DNA of 35,123 nucleotides from JBHPHI01 sp042569595. Lineage in GTDB: Bacteria; Patescibacteriota; Microgenomatia; UBA1400; 2-01-FULL-45-11. The stretch covers positions 1 to 35,123 of the forward strand of contig JBHPHI010000010.1 in the NCBI GenBank assembly GCA_042569595.1, given 5' to 3'. Below the pieces are notes generated by a model. The model made no database searches. It worked only from the letters and a program-made list of their open reading frames with translations, and was not told the DNA's origin. Below are positions 1 to 7,151 of the stretch, one piece after another; positions within the stretch are counted from its first letter, which is position 1; each line of letters begins with the position of its first letter. The position numbers and the translations under genes are program-made.

Positions 1-254
1 GTTATCGTATTGGTTTGGCAGCAGAAGAGCTCTATAACTATTTTTGGCATTGGTATTGTGATGAACAGATAGAAAAATCAAAAGAGGGAGAGGTTGGGTT
101 TTCAGCTCTTTTTGAAGGTTTGGTGGTGTTTTTAAAACTACTACATCCTTTTACCCCTTTTGTAACTGAAGCTGTGTATCAAGAACTTATCTCTTCTGAT
201 TTGTTGAAGGAGGAAAAGATGCTAATTAGTTCTTCGTGGCCAGTTAGTCGATAA
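1..254 (+). CDS. valS: Valyl-tRNA synthetase, C-terminal fragment
   Basis: This is the 3' end of a gene that enters from the left edge; the readable frame starts at base 3. The enzyme charges tRNA-Val with valine in the cytoplasm. The fragment is the helical anticodon-binding domain of a class I aminoacyl-tRNA synthetase: FWHWYCDEQIE corresponds to the family's W-x-x-x-C-D-W-Y-x-E helix, and LLHPFTPFVTEAVYQEL is the ValS version of the following helix (IleS and LeuS usually differ here). The protein ends soon after the SSSWP strand, so the C-terminal coiled-coil arm of many bacterial ValS proteins is absent. The next gene starts 2 nt after the stop. IleS or LeuS is possible but less likely. 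Confidence 0.85.
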   Translation, partial: YRIGLAAEELYNYFWHWYCDEQIEKSKEGEVGFSALFEGLVVFLKLLHPFTPFVTEAVYQELISSDLLKEEKMLISSSWPVSR

Positions 255-256
255 GA

Positions 257-787
257 ATGAATTTTTTAAAGATTGTATTTTTATTTTTTTATTACCTACC
301 TACTCCAGGTAATAATTTTTTTAAACTCCCCCACCCTTCATTTGTTATTTCTTTGTCTTGTTTGTTGTTGTTTGCTATTTACAGTTTTTTTACCCCAGCT
401 CTAGATGTGAAACTGGGTGCAGTCTCCCCTAACCTTTCGGGAGAAAGTGGTGAATTTATTGACTTGTCTTTGGAAGTTGCGAGTGTGTTTGATTATGATC
501 TGGCTTCCTACTTATATGATTACGCTATGTCCATCAACACTGTTCTTGGCATTAGTTCGGACCAAGAATCTGTGATTTTTCCGGAAAAATACCTTTACTA
601 CAAGCTTGGTGAAATAGAGTCGCATTTGGAAATATACCCCAATTCTAGGGATTTGCTGTTAGAGAAAGGGTTGTTGTTGCTTGAGCTTGATAAAAAAGAC
701 CAAGCAGCTGAAGTCTTTTTTGAACTTCACCTGCTTGATCCAAACAATGAGTCTGTTTTAGAATTTGAAAAACTTTTAAATAACTAG
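257..787 (+). CDS. Small membrane-anchored protein with TPR-like tail
   Basis: I do not recognise a family. The 176-residue protein has an N-terminal hydrophobic stretch (about residues 28-47, SFVISLSCLLLFAIYSFF) that should act as a membrane anchor. The rest is soluble and acidic. The C-terminal third (about 115-172) alternates amphipathic helices in a way that resembles one or two degenerate tetratricopeptide repeats: LGEIESHLEIYPNSRDLLLE, then KKDQAAEVFFELHLLDPNN. It starts 2 nt after valS, so it is probably translated from the same message. Its stop codon overlaps that of the convergent L25 gene. A role as an envelope scaffold is only a guess from the TPR-like pattern. Confidence 0.6.
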   Translation: MNFLKIVFLFFYYLPTPGNNFFKLPHPSFVISLSCLLLFAIYSFFTPALDVKLGAVSPNLSGESGEFIDLSLEVASVFDYDLASYLYDYAMSINTVLGISSDQESVIFPEKYLYYKLGEIESHLEIYPNSRDLLLEKGLLLLELDKKDQAAEVFFELHLLDPNNESVLEFEKLLNN

Positions 788-1494
788 TCTTTCTTCTCCT
801 TTGACTTTTCTTCTGGTTTTTCTTCTTTTTTATCGGTTTCTTCAGATTCAGATTTTTCCTCTAAAGAATCACCTTCTGTTTCTTCTGTTTCTTCTGTTTC
901 TTGTGGTTCTTCTACCTCTTCTTTTGCCTTCTTCTCTTGAGTGATTGCTAAAGGCTCTTCTTCTCCTAGGCTTATTGTGATTTTACTAGAGTCAACACTT
1001 AAGTCTTTAACGGTAAGAGTTTCTCCAATATTTATAAGTTTTGAAATGTCTATTTCTAGCTTGTCTGGAATGTCTGTTGGCAACGCTTCAACCTCAACTT
1101 CTGACACTGGAGTAAACAGTACAGCTCCTAGTTCTTTGACTGCTGGTGATTCTCCTACTAACTCAACAGGTACTGTAGCAGTTACTTTTTGCTTTAAGTC
1201 CACCTGGTGAAAATCAACGTGGATTGGGTCTCCTGATACAGGATGCACTTGAACATTACTTACCAACACTGGTCTTTTTTCTTTTTCTCCTTCGACCTTA
1301 AGTTCTATAATGTTTGTCTCCCCCGCCTCTTTAAAGCTATCTAAAAAGTTTTTTTGTAGTACTTGAATGTGTTGAGATTTTACTTTGTTGCCATAAATAT
1401 TTGCTGGCAATATTCCCTCTTTTCTTAGGGTTTTTACTTTTCTTCCTGTAATTTTTCTTGGGTTTACAGATAATGATATTTTTGTAGTTGTCAT
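784..1494 (-). CDS. rplY: Ribosomal protein L25, CTC (long) form
   Basis: This is a 5S-rRNA-binding protein of the large ribosomal subunit. The N-terminal part (residues 1 to about 90: ISLSVNPRKITGRKVKTLR, the GILPANIYG strand, then VQVHPVSGDPIHVDFHQVD) is the L25 beta-barrel. About 95-185 is the second, CTC-type domain found in Bacillus Ctc and Thermus TL5. The last ~50 residues are a Glu/Lys low-complexity tail containing a short tandem repeat. I chose the ATG at 1494 because AAGGAAAGG lies just upstream at a good Shine-Dalgarno distance; the in-frame codon 30 nt further upstream would add ten residues unlike the family. Transcription is minus strand, convergent with the preceding small membrane-protein gene. 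Confidence 0.93.
   Translation of the reverse strand: MTTTKISLSVNPRKITGRKVKTLRKEGILPANIYGNKVKSQHIQVLQKNFLDSFKEAGETNIIELKVEGEKEKRPVLVSNVQVHPVSGDPIHVDFHQVDLKQKVTATVPVELVGESPAVKELGAVLFTPVSEVEVEALPTDIPDKLEIDISKLINIGETLTVKDLSVDSSKITISLGEEEPLAITQEKKAKEEVEEPQETEETEETEGDSLEEKSESEETDKKEEKPEEKSKEKKD
874..900 (-). repeat. Three perfect 9-bp tandem repeats in the L25 tail
   Basis: The unit TTCTGTTTC (plus strand) occurs three times in a row without change and encodes part of the Glu/Thr-rich acidic tail of L25. It is in frame, so copy-number change would lengthen or shorten the tail by three residues per unit. Confidence 0.85.
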
Positions 1495-1558
1495 ATTTTC
1501 CTTTCCTTGATTAAGACAGGCCATATCTTATCATGCGCCTGTAGCTGAAGCAATTTGC

Positions 1559-4387
1559 TTACTTTGCAAATTCTGTTGAAAATTTTTGAGATTTTTCGTT
1601 TGTGGTGCTGAGTGTAGCTTTTTTTTCTACAATCTCTCCACCACTTGAAACCTCTAAAGGCATGAAGGTTGGGGCGCTAACTTCAAAAAACAGCGGGTCA
1701 TTAGTGGTGCCAGACTGTTTTTGAAAGTACATTTGATAAGAAAAGCTCGAGTCGTTGGGGATTTTTTTATTTAGTTGATATGCTACTTGAGCAGTTGCTT
1801 GAGATTTTACTGGGACTTCAAAGTAAAAACCGACAATTTTTTTATTGTATTTTGACTCTATTTGAATTTCCCTTGGATCTACCTTTTTATTATCAACTAA
1901 AATTTCCTTGATTGAGCTATTCTGAGGAATAATGAATCTGATATAGTTTTTATACGTTCCTGCAGGCCACGCAGCAGACTGAGCAGTGTTTGAGATTGTT
2001 AGAGTAGATCTTTCTAGAAGCCTGCCTTTTTGAATCTCAACTGAATGAGAGAGGCTCCTGTTAATAAAATAGTTGGTTTTATTCACTCCAACATTGCTTT
2101 CAATAATAGATAGGTAGTCATTTATGCAGTTTTCTTGGCTATACTGCGCACACGTTGGTGATTTTATTTTTCCAGAAAATATTGTGTCTTGAATTACTGA
2201 CTCAAGCTTCGGATCTCTTAATGAGAAAAGTATTTGTGATTGATCTGCTTGTCTGAATATTGATTTTGCAATTTCCACTCCCCCATCTTGACTAATTTCT
2301 TCTAATTTTAGATACAGAGAATTGATTAAGCTGGCAATAAAATCCTTCTTTTGAGTTGATCCTTCAAAATAATTTAGCTCACTATGATACTCCGCCCTTT
2401 GAAACAAATTTTCTGAGGTTATGTTTTCTTGGTAGTCTGCCAGCTCTATCCCGCCAACAACACCTAAGATATCTTGAACTGTGTTTAGGTTGATTCCTAT
2501 GGTTCCATCCACTTGTCTGCTCATCTCTTTGTCTAAAAACCATTCTGCTCTCCTGGCTGTTGTGGGAAAGTTTGGATCCCAGTTGCTATCTCGCAAATAC
2601 CAATTTGCTTCACCTAAGTATTTTTTAAGCGCCTGTGGTGGCTCCACATGACCCCTTAATTGACCATCAGCTGAATACACATCGTAAGTTTCAATATCCA
2701 AAAGTTTACCTTGATCAAAACTCACCAAAGCAAACGATCCGATAAATCCCCCCGTGGCTCTTAGTTCCGCATTATTTTGTAACAGTAAAAGATACGTTTT
2801 TTGACCACCCACTCCAACCAACTCTTTAAATATACTTAAAATTTTCTGAGCCTCTCTTAAAGAAAGTCTTCCCTCCCGTACAATTTTAGTAAATTGACTT
2901 ATTTGTTGATTGTATTGAGGTTTTATGTTTGTGGTTTCTAAATTATTTAAACTTGCTTCAATTTCAGAAAGACTATTGTAAATTTTTAGAGAAGTTTTTG
3001 AAAGCAACTCTATTTCTCTGGAAACATCTCCCTTCTCTTTGTTTAATATTTTTAAAAGAAGTCGCTCGCTGGTTTCTGCTAGATCTGACACGTCTTTGAG
3101 TGCGTTCATTGACGTATTTGAGGTTTTCAGCAGTTTTAATAAGTCTTCTTTTTTGGCGCCAGTAAACATTGTCCCTAGAGGCAAAAGTGGTTTAATTATG
3201 ACTTCTGTGGGTTTGTGGGTTTTGATTGCGATGCTTGAGTGTTTTTTTGACTCTTGAAAGCTCCCCTCTTTAAAATGTTTTATGGCGTTTATGTTTGATT
3301 TTATGTAAATAATTGGCAATATTGCCATAAAAAAGATAGAAGCTATCACAAAATGGGCTGCTATTTTTACAATGTTTGAATTTTTGTTTTTTCTGATTTT
3401 TTTAAAAGGTTTTTTTGGTCGATTTTTTTGAGTGGGTGCTTTGGGGCTTTTGGGTTTTAAAACCGGCCTTCTAGTTACATTTTTTTTGTTTCTTATGCAC
3501 CAATCTGTTGTGTTTGTGACTATTTGATTTATTGATAGTTGGCTTGATAAATATATTTTTATTCCTTCGTTTGATTCTTTTTTTGTTTCCGTTTTGTTGA
3601 TGTTTGTTTGTGGAGATGTATATTTGCTTTGGATTAAGTGGTTTTTTATTGCATAAGCAATATTTATTTGCGGAATAGTCTGCTTTCCTTCTATTTGAAA
3701 GATTTTATTACTACTGTGTTGGGTAAAAGAGGTTTTAATAACTTGCTCTATAAAGTCTTTAATGTTTGTAGGTCTCAGTAAGATTTCGCCTTGATTTATC
3801 AGCTCTACGCTCTTTGGTAAGTTAGCAAAAATAACCTCTGCGTTTATAGGAGTATCCCGCTCAATCCCCTCGCCCAAAATATCTATGCCTTGAACAATTC
3901 TCCAATCAACACCAGAGGATTTTATAAGCTTTGCTTGTTCAGAAATAAATTGTTTGTGTTTTGTAATATCTTTTCGATTGATTTTAAAATATTTTTCTAA
4001 AATTTCGTCTGGTAAAAGCGCATATTCTGCAGAAACAGGAGATATTACAGTAAGTTTTGCATTTGTATCTTTACACAAATCAATAACTCTTAAAAGCTCA
4101 TTGTTCCGGACCTTGTGTGCGGTCTTATTTGAGGAAATTTTTCTAGGAATTAAATGAAAAACATATTTAAAATCGGGAATGGCGTTTGTCTTTTTTTCAT
4201 CAAAAGCTATTCTTTTTTCTTCAGGAATTATCTTGTCTTTTTCAGGAAATAAGTTATTTTCTAACACATACACATTGCAACCTTTTTTGCCAAGAGACAC
4301 ATTGAGGTTTTTTGACACAAATGACCACTCTCCAGAAATCAAACAGGACAAACCTGAGTTTGAATGGTTTTTTTGAGGGGCAGACAT
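1559..4387 (-). CDS. Degenerate SDR-like domain fused to membrane DUF4012 protein
   Basis: This is a 942-residue membrane protein. Residues 1 to about 260 look like an extended short-chain dehydrogenase/epimerase: a first strand plus nucleotide loop, a DILGEG segment where epimerases have VYGPG, and LRPTNIKDFIEQVIK where they have the R-D-F-x-x-V-D-D region. The dinucleotide motif T-G-x-x-G-x-x-G reads SGEWSFVS and no Y-x-x-x-K pair is evident, so catalysis is doubtful. A Lys/Pro-rich linker and one transmembrane helix (about 340-363) follow. The outer part is DUF4012, recognisable by LLLLQNNAELRATGGFIGS and RDSNWDPNFPTTARRAEWF. DUF4012 proteins are common in CPR and actinobacterial envelopes; their function is unknown. 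The ATG at 4387 is preferred; the frame stays open to a TTG at 4459 that has no ribosome-binding site. Confidence 0.8.
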   Translation of the reverse strand: MSAPQKNHSNSGLSCLISGEWSFVSKNLNVSLGKKGCNVYVLENNLFPEKDKIIPEEKRIAFDEKKTNAIPDFKYVFHLIPRKISSNKTAHKVRNNELLRVIDLCKDTNAKLTVISPVSAEYALLPDEILEKYFKINRKDITKHKQFISEQAKLIKSSGVDWRIVQGIDILGEGIERDTPINAEVIFANLPKSVELINQGEILLRPTNIKDFIEQVIKTSFTQHSSNKIFQIEGKQTIPQINIAYAIKNHLIQSKYTSPQTNINKTETKKESNEGIKIYLSSQLSINQIVTNTTDWCIRNKKNVTRRPVLKPKSPKAPTQKNRPKKPFKKIRKNKNSNIVKIAAHFVIASIFFMAILPIIYIKSNINAIKHFKEGSFQESKKHSSIAIKTHKPTEVIIKPLLPLGTMFTGAKKEDLLKLLKTSNTSMNALKDVSDLAETSERLLLKILNKEKGDVSREIELLSKTSLKIYNSLSEIEASLNNLETTNIKPQYNQQISQFTKIVREGRLSLREAQKILSIFKELVGVGGQKTYLLLLQNNAELRATGGFIGSFALVSFDQGKLLDIETYDVYSADGQLRGHVEPPQALKKYLGEANWYLRDSNWDPNFPTTARRAEWFLDKEMSRQVDGTIGINLNTVQDILGVVGGIELADYQENITSENLFQRAEYHSELNYFEGSTQKKDFIASLINSLYLKLEEISQDGGVEIAKSIFRQADQSQILFSLRDPKLESVIQDTIFSGKIKSPTCAQYSQENCINDYLSIIESNVGVNKTNYFINRSLSHSVEIQKGRLLERSTLTISNTAQSAAWPAGTYKNYIRFIIPQNSSIKEILVDNKKVDPREIQIESKYNKKIVGFYFEVPVKSQATAQVAYQLNKKIPNDSSFSYQMYFQKQSGTTNDPLFFEVSAPTFMPLEVSSGGEIVEKKATLSTTNEKSQKFSTEFAK

Positions 4388-4394
4388 ACTTCTC

Positions 4395-4423
4395 ATCCTA
4401 CAACGAACCAGTAATTGATTCAA
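4395..4423 (-). promoter_or_regulatory. Candidate promoter for the DUF4012 gene
   Basis: On the minus strand, TTGAAT (4418-4423) and TAGGAT (4395-4400) are separated by 17 bp. The -10 element ends 7 nt before the ATG at 4387, so the transcript would start at or next to the start codon. Each hexamer matches the consensus at four of six positions, so this is only suggestive. Confidence 0.35.
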
Positions 4424-4540
4424 TTTTTTTGCAAATAATCCTGTAACAAATCTTCGCAAGAATATTATTTGTTATGATGTTCTGTTTCTGCTTTTTTTCT
4501 TGAGTAATTGCTTTATTATTTGCGGTTTTTTTGTTATTAC

Positions 4541-4592
4541 ATTTCACGTGCTATATAACCAGGGAGCAAGAAGGACACTATTATTTCACGTG
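4541..4592. repeat. Two direct copies of ATTTCACGTG, 42 bp apart
   Basis: The 10-mer ATTTCACGTG, ending in the palindrome CACGTG, occurs at 4541-4550 and again at 4583-4592. Both lie in the gene-free stretch 4388-4615 between rnhA and the DUF4012 gene. The 42 bp period is about four helical turns, as expected for paired protein-binding sites on one face of the helix. Nothing else was recognised in this stretch apart from the candidate promoter at its lower-coordinate end. Confidence 0.5.
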
Positions 4593-4615
4593 ACTAGTCT
4601 TATAGTTTGAAATTT

Positions 4616-5053
4616 TTAACGGCTGTCTAGTGCGTCATTCAGCAGTTGGTCGGCTTCAGCGTTTTTCTCTCTTGGAATGTGACTGTACATTATTGTTGCG
4701 TTAAGTTCTTTTGTAATGCCGTCCACTTCTTTAACCAACTCAAAAAGGTGTTGTTTTTTTATTTTAAATTTCCCAGACAATTGATTTACAACTAAATTGG
4801 AGTCTAAATAAAAATCTATATACAAAGGATGTTCCTTGTTTTTATAATTTTCTGGAAGCTCTTCTCTGTTGTTTTTTATCCACCTCAAAGCTTCTACAAC
4901 GCCCATGTATTCTGCGACATTGTTTGTTGCTTCTCCAATGCGTTTTCCCTCTTTGTGAATTAAGTTGTTTTGGTTAAATATTACATAACCTATTGCGGCT
5001 GGACCTGGGTTTCCCCTCGACCCTCCATCAGAAAAAATTGTTAGTTTGTTCAT
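4616..5053 (-). CDS. rnhA: Ribonuclease HI
   Basis: This enzyme cleaves the RNA strand of RNA-DNA hybrids, for example R-loops and Okazaki primers, in the cytoplasm with two metal ions. The 145-residue protein is the RNase H fold alone. The catalytic acidic residues are visible: D9 in FSDGGSRGNPG, E48 in NNVAEY, D84 in YLDSNLVVNQL and D135 in KNAEADQL. His125 lies in the SHIPREKN segment near the active site. The sequence style (SDGGSRGNPGPA) is that of the shorter, handle-less RNase HI found in archaea and many bacteria. It lies 21 nt downstream of khpB on the same strand and is probably the last gene of the rpmH-to-khpB transcript. Confidence 0.93.
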   Translation of the reverse strand: MNKLTIFSDGGSRGNPGPAAIGYVIFNQNNLIHKEGKRIGEATNNVAEYMGVVEALRWIKNNREELPENYKNKEHPLYIDFYLDSNLVVNQLSGKFKIKKQHLFELVKEVDGITKELNATIMYSHIPREKNAEADQLLNDALDSR

Positions 5054-5074
5054 AGCGAAATTTTATCACAGCGC

Positions 5075-5530
5075 TTAGGCTGTTTTGGGTGAAATAATTA
5101 GCCTTCTAGTTTTTCCATATCCTTCAGAGTGAGTCTCTACTTGATCGTTTTCACTTAAAAACATGTGAGCAATTCTTCTCTCATGGCTTGGAAGAAAGTT
5201 TAATACTATTTCTTTTCCTGTAAGGACTGCATTTGAAGCTGCTCTTTCGGCCATTGCCCTTATTGCTTCTTCTCTTCTTTCTCGATAATCATTAATGTTC
5301 ACTGACACCCTTGTCCAGTCTTGATTGTCTTTGTTTACAATTAAATTGACGATTAACTGTAAGGCATCAACTCCTTCTCCGTGGTACCCGATAAGGATGC
5401 CTGAGTTTTCTGGAAGTGCGTTTACATTAACTTTAATTGCTTCTTCTGTTTCTTCTACTTCTACAACAATGTCTGAAAACCCCATATTTCCTAAGAGGTT
5501 TTGTGTTATTTCTTTAATTTCTTCTTTCAT
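5075..5530 (-). CDS. khpB: KhpB/Jag RNA-binding protein (KH + R3H)
   Basis: This is a small cytoplasmic RNA-binding protein of the KhpB (Jag/EloR) family, which in Gram-positive bacteria acts with KhpA in post-transcriptional control linked to cell elongation. The KH domain spans about residues 20-85; its G-x-x-G loop reads GYHG (in ILIGYHGEGVDALQ), where the family usually has GKRG. The R3H domain (about 88-150) shows R-E-R-R-E-E-A and the ERRIAH core. The N-terminal Jag_N domain seen in Firmicute proteins is missing, so at 151 residues this is the short form. It lies 4 nt downstream of yidC, the conserved neighbourhood for this gene. Confidence 0.9.
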   Translation of the reverse strand: MKEEIKEITQNLLGNMGFSDIVVEVEETEEAIKVNVNALPENSGILIGYHGEGVDALQLIVNLIVNKDNQDWTRVSVNINDYRERREEAIRAMAERAASNAVLTGKEIVLNFLPSHERRIAHMFLSENDQVETHSEGYGKTRRLIISPKTA

Positions 5531-5534
5531 TTTT

Positions 5535-6290
5535 TTACTTTGCTTTAAATATTTTATTAATATACTTTTCTAATCCACCAAGGCCGCTTACGAAATATTG
5601 TTGAATCGTACTAAATAGGGTAGTGATAATCCAGTATATTGCCACTCCAGATGGGAATCTTAAAGCTATAACTACTGTCATAAGGGGCATAATAAACAGC
5701 ATTTGTTGCTGCATGGTTTGAGCCATGTCTGACATGCCCTCTGCTTCTTTATCGTCTTTTTTAGTTTTAGTTTGAGCTGCGATTGTTTTTTCTGCTGCCG
5801 TATCTGTGGCGGGAGCAAGCATCAGGGCCAAAATAAACTGAATTACTCCTGCAACAATAGGAGCAGCGTAAGTTTTGTCGGGCTCTGCTAGATTCATCCA
5901 AAGAAAATTTAAATTTACTGTTGTTCCATTAATGTTTCCTGAGGCCAAGAAGTCTAATAGGACCCTGTATAAACCTATTAAAACTATTAAGTTTATTATT
6001 TGAGGCAAACACCCAGCTGCAGGATTAATGTTGTGTTTTTTATATAGTTCAAGCTGAGCCATTTGAAGAGCTTGCTTGTCGTCTTTGTGTTCTTTTTTTA
6101 ACTTATCTAGATCTGGCTTTAAGTCTTTTATTTTTTTTGCTGATTTTAAGGAGGGGAGAGTAAGAGGGGCTAAAACAAACCTTATAAGTAGTGTTATCGC
6201 AATAATTGCTAATCCTAAATTATCACCAAGTAGGTGATAAAAAAACACCAAGCCCTGATTGATTGGCTCTTGAATAAATTGATTAAACAT
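5535..6290 (-). CDS. yidC: Membrane protein insertase YidC/Oxa1
   Basis: This enzyme inserts and folds inner-membrane proteins, alone or with SecYEG. The 251-residue protein is the short form without the large periplasmic domain and without a lipoprotein signal. The family core is clear: the first helix pair carries the hydrophilic-groove arginine in LLIRFVLAPLTLPS, followed by the charged cytoplasmic hairpin (KIKDLKPDLDKLKKEHKDDK) and NINPAAGCLPQIINLIVLIG. A charged, Ala/Lys-rich loop (about 165-188) separates the later helices, which include FPSGVAIYWIITTLFSTIQQ. It lies 10 nt downstream of yidD, in the conserved rpmH-rnpA-yidD-yidC-khpB order. Confidence 0.95.
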   Translation of the reverse strand: MFNQFIQEPINQGLVFFYHLLGDNLGLAIIAITLLIRFVLAPLTLPSLKSAKKIKDLKPDLDKLKKEHKDDKQALQMAQLELYKKHNINPAAGCLPQIINLIVLIGLYRVLLDFLASGNINGTTVNLNFLWMNLAEPDKTYAAPIVAGVIQFILALMLAPATDTAAEKTIAAQTKTKKDDKEAEGMSDMAQTMQQQMLFIMPLMTVVIALRFPSGVAIYWIITTLFSTIQQYFVSGLGGLEKYINKIFKAK

Positions 6291-6300
6291 TTTTTACTTT

Positions 6301-6516
6301 CTATTTAACTGGATCGGCTCCTCCTTGTGAAAAAGGATGGCACCTTGCAATCCTTTTTACGCCGAGAGAGACGCCTTTGAGTATACCATAGCGATTAATA
6401 GATTCTTTTGTGTATTCGCTGCAGGTTGGAACAAACCTACACACGCTGTTGGGTGAGATTTTATATTTAACTTTTTGATAAATGTTTATTAGATTGATGA
6501 AGAGTTTTTTTGACAT
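6301..6516 (-). CDS. yidD: YidD membrane-insertion efficiency factor
   Basis: This small protein assists YidC-dependent membrane insertion and associates with the inner face of the membrane through an amphipathic N-terminal helix. The 71 residues contain the family signature with its conserved cysteines: CRFVPTCSEYTKESI, the YGILKG segment, then RIARCHPFSQGGADPVK. The first 28 nt lie inside the 3' end of rnpA in another frame, so translation is probably coupled. The gene is immediately followed by yidC. Confidence 0.95.
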   Translation of the reverse strand: MSKKLFINLINIYQKVKYKISPNSVCRFVPTCSEYTKESINRYGILKGVSLGVKRIARCHPFSQGGADPVK

Positions 6517-6839
6517 ATTTTTTTTAAACTAACAGTTAATTCTTTTGAAAAAGATTCTCTTGGGTTTTGAAGTATTAATTTTGTTGGAATGATTAATACG
6601 TCAAAGTGTTCTTGGTTTTGTTTTTGGTCACTTTTCAAAATAGAGTATATTTTTCTTTTAAGCCTGTTTCTGTCTGTTGCGTTTTTTGCAATCTTTTTTG
6701 AAACTATAACTGAAAACCTGCAATGGTTTTTTTTATTTGGTGAATATAAGAGGGTAAAGAGGGGAGATCTTTCTTTTTTTGAAGAAGTTTTTACTATTTC
6801 AACATCGCTTCTATTTAAGCGGTAGGCTTTTGAGATCAT
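6489..6839 (-). CDS. rnpA: Ribonuclease P protein component
   Basis: This is the protein subunit of RNase P, which helps the catalytic RNA bind and cleave the 5' leader of pre-tRNAs. The 116-residue basic protein has the RNR signature in NATDRNRLKRKIYSIL (about 53-68), preceded by FSVIVSKKIAKNA, the central strand. It begins 14 nt after rpmH and overlaps yidD by 28 nt. No rnpB RNA gene was seen in this window, as expected since it is usually elsewhere. Confidence 0.94.
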   Translation of the reverse strand: MISKAYRLNRSDVEIVKTSSKKERSPLFTLLYSPNKKNHCRFSVIVSKKIAKNATDRNRLKRKIYSILKSDQKQNQEHFDVLIIPTKLILQNPRESFSKELTVSLKKICQKNSSSI

Positions 6840-6853
6840 TTAAGTTGCACATT

Positions 6854-6991
6854 TTATACAGAGAGGCTTTTTCTTCCTTTTTGGCGCCTTCTTTTGAGGA
6901 CGTTTTTTCCAGACTGAGAAGTTGCTCGAGAACGAAATCCGTGAGTTGTTTGTCTCTTTTTCTTTTTTGGTTGCCAGGTTCGTTTAGACAT
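6854..6991 (-). CDS. rpmH: Ribosomal protein L34
   Basis: This is a very short, highly basic 45-residue large-subunit ribosomal protein, read from the minus strand. The family pattern is clear: MSKRTWQPKKKKRQ, then THGFRSR, SGKNVLKRRRQKGRKSLS. The position beside rnpA and opposite dnaA is the conserved bacterial arrangement. There is no good Shine-Dalgarno in the AT-rich leader, and the ATG at 6991 is the only start that gives the family's N-terminus. Confidence 0.96.
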   Translation of the reverse strand: MSKRTWQPKKKKRQTTHGFRSRATSQSGKNVLKRRRQKGRKSLSV

Positions 6992-7023
6992 TTTCTGTTT
7001 TTTATTTAATATTTGTCTTGGCT

Positions 7024-7032
7024 ATTCTATCA
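7024..7032 (-). promoter_or_regulatory. Extended -10 promoter for rpmH-rnpA-yidD-yidC-khpB
   Basis: Minus-strand TGATAGAAT is an extended -10 element (TG-N-TAGAAT) with the hexamer at 7024-7029. It would start transcription near 7017 and give a leader of about 26 nt before rpmH. No convincing -35 was seen. Confidence 0.4.
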
Positions 7033-7078
7033 TGAGTAACAAAAATGAAAAAATTCGGGTTTTTTGGGGATTGTATAC

Positions 7079-7107
7079 TGTGGAAAACTTTCTTAAACTG
7101 TGGATAA
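7079..7107. promoter_or_regulatory. DnaA boxes upstream of dnaA
   Basis: TGTGGATAA at 7099-7107 is a perfect DnaA box (complement TTATCCACA). TGTGGAAAA at 7079-7087 differs by one base. Their first bases are 20 bp apart and they lie in the 160-bp rpmH-dnaA intergenic region, next to a possible -10 (TATACT, 7074-7079) for dnaA. This suggests autoregulation of dnaA and/or a part of oriC. Confidence 0.75.
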
Positions 7108-7151
7108 CTTTCTGCTGCTTCATAATATTTTACCTGCCTTTTTGAGGATTT

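Noticed and set aside
4388..4459. N-terminal extension of the DUF4012 protein from a TTG codon
   Set aside because: No ribosome-binding site precedes the TTG, and a promoter-like pair overlaps the extension. The added basic stretch resembles nothing, though it cannot be fully excluded.
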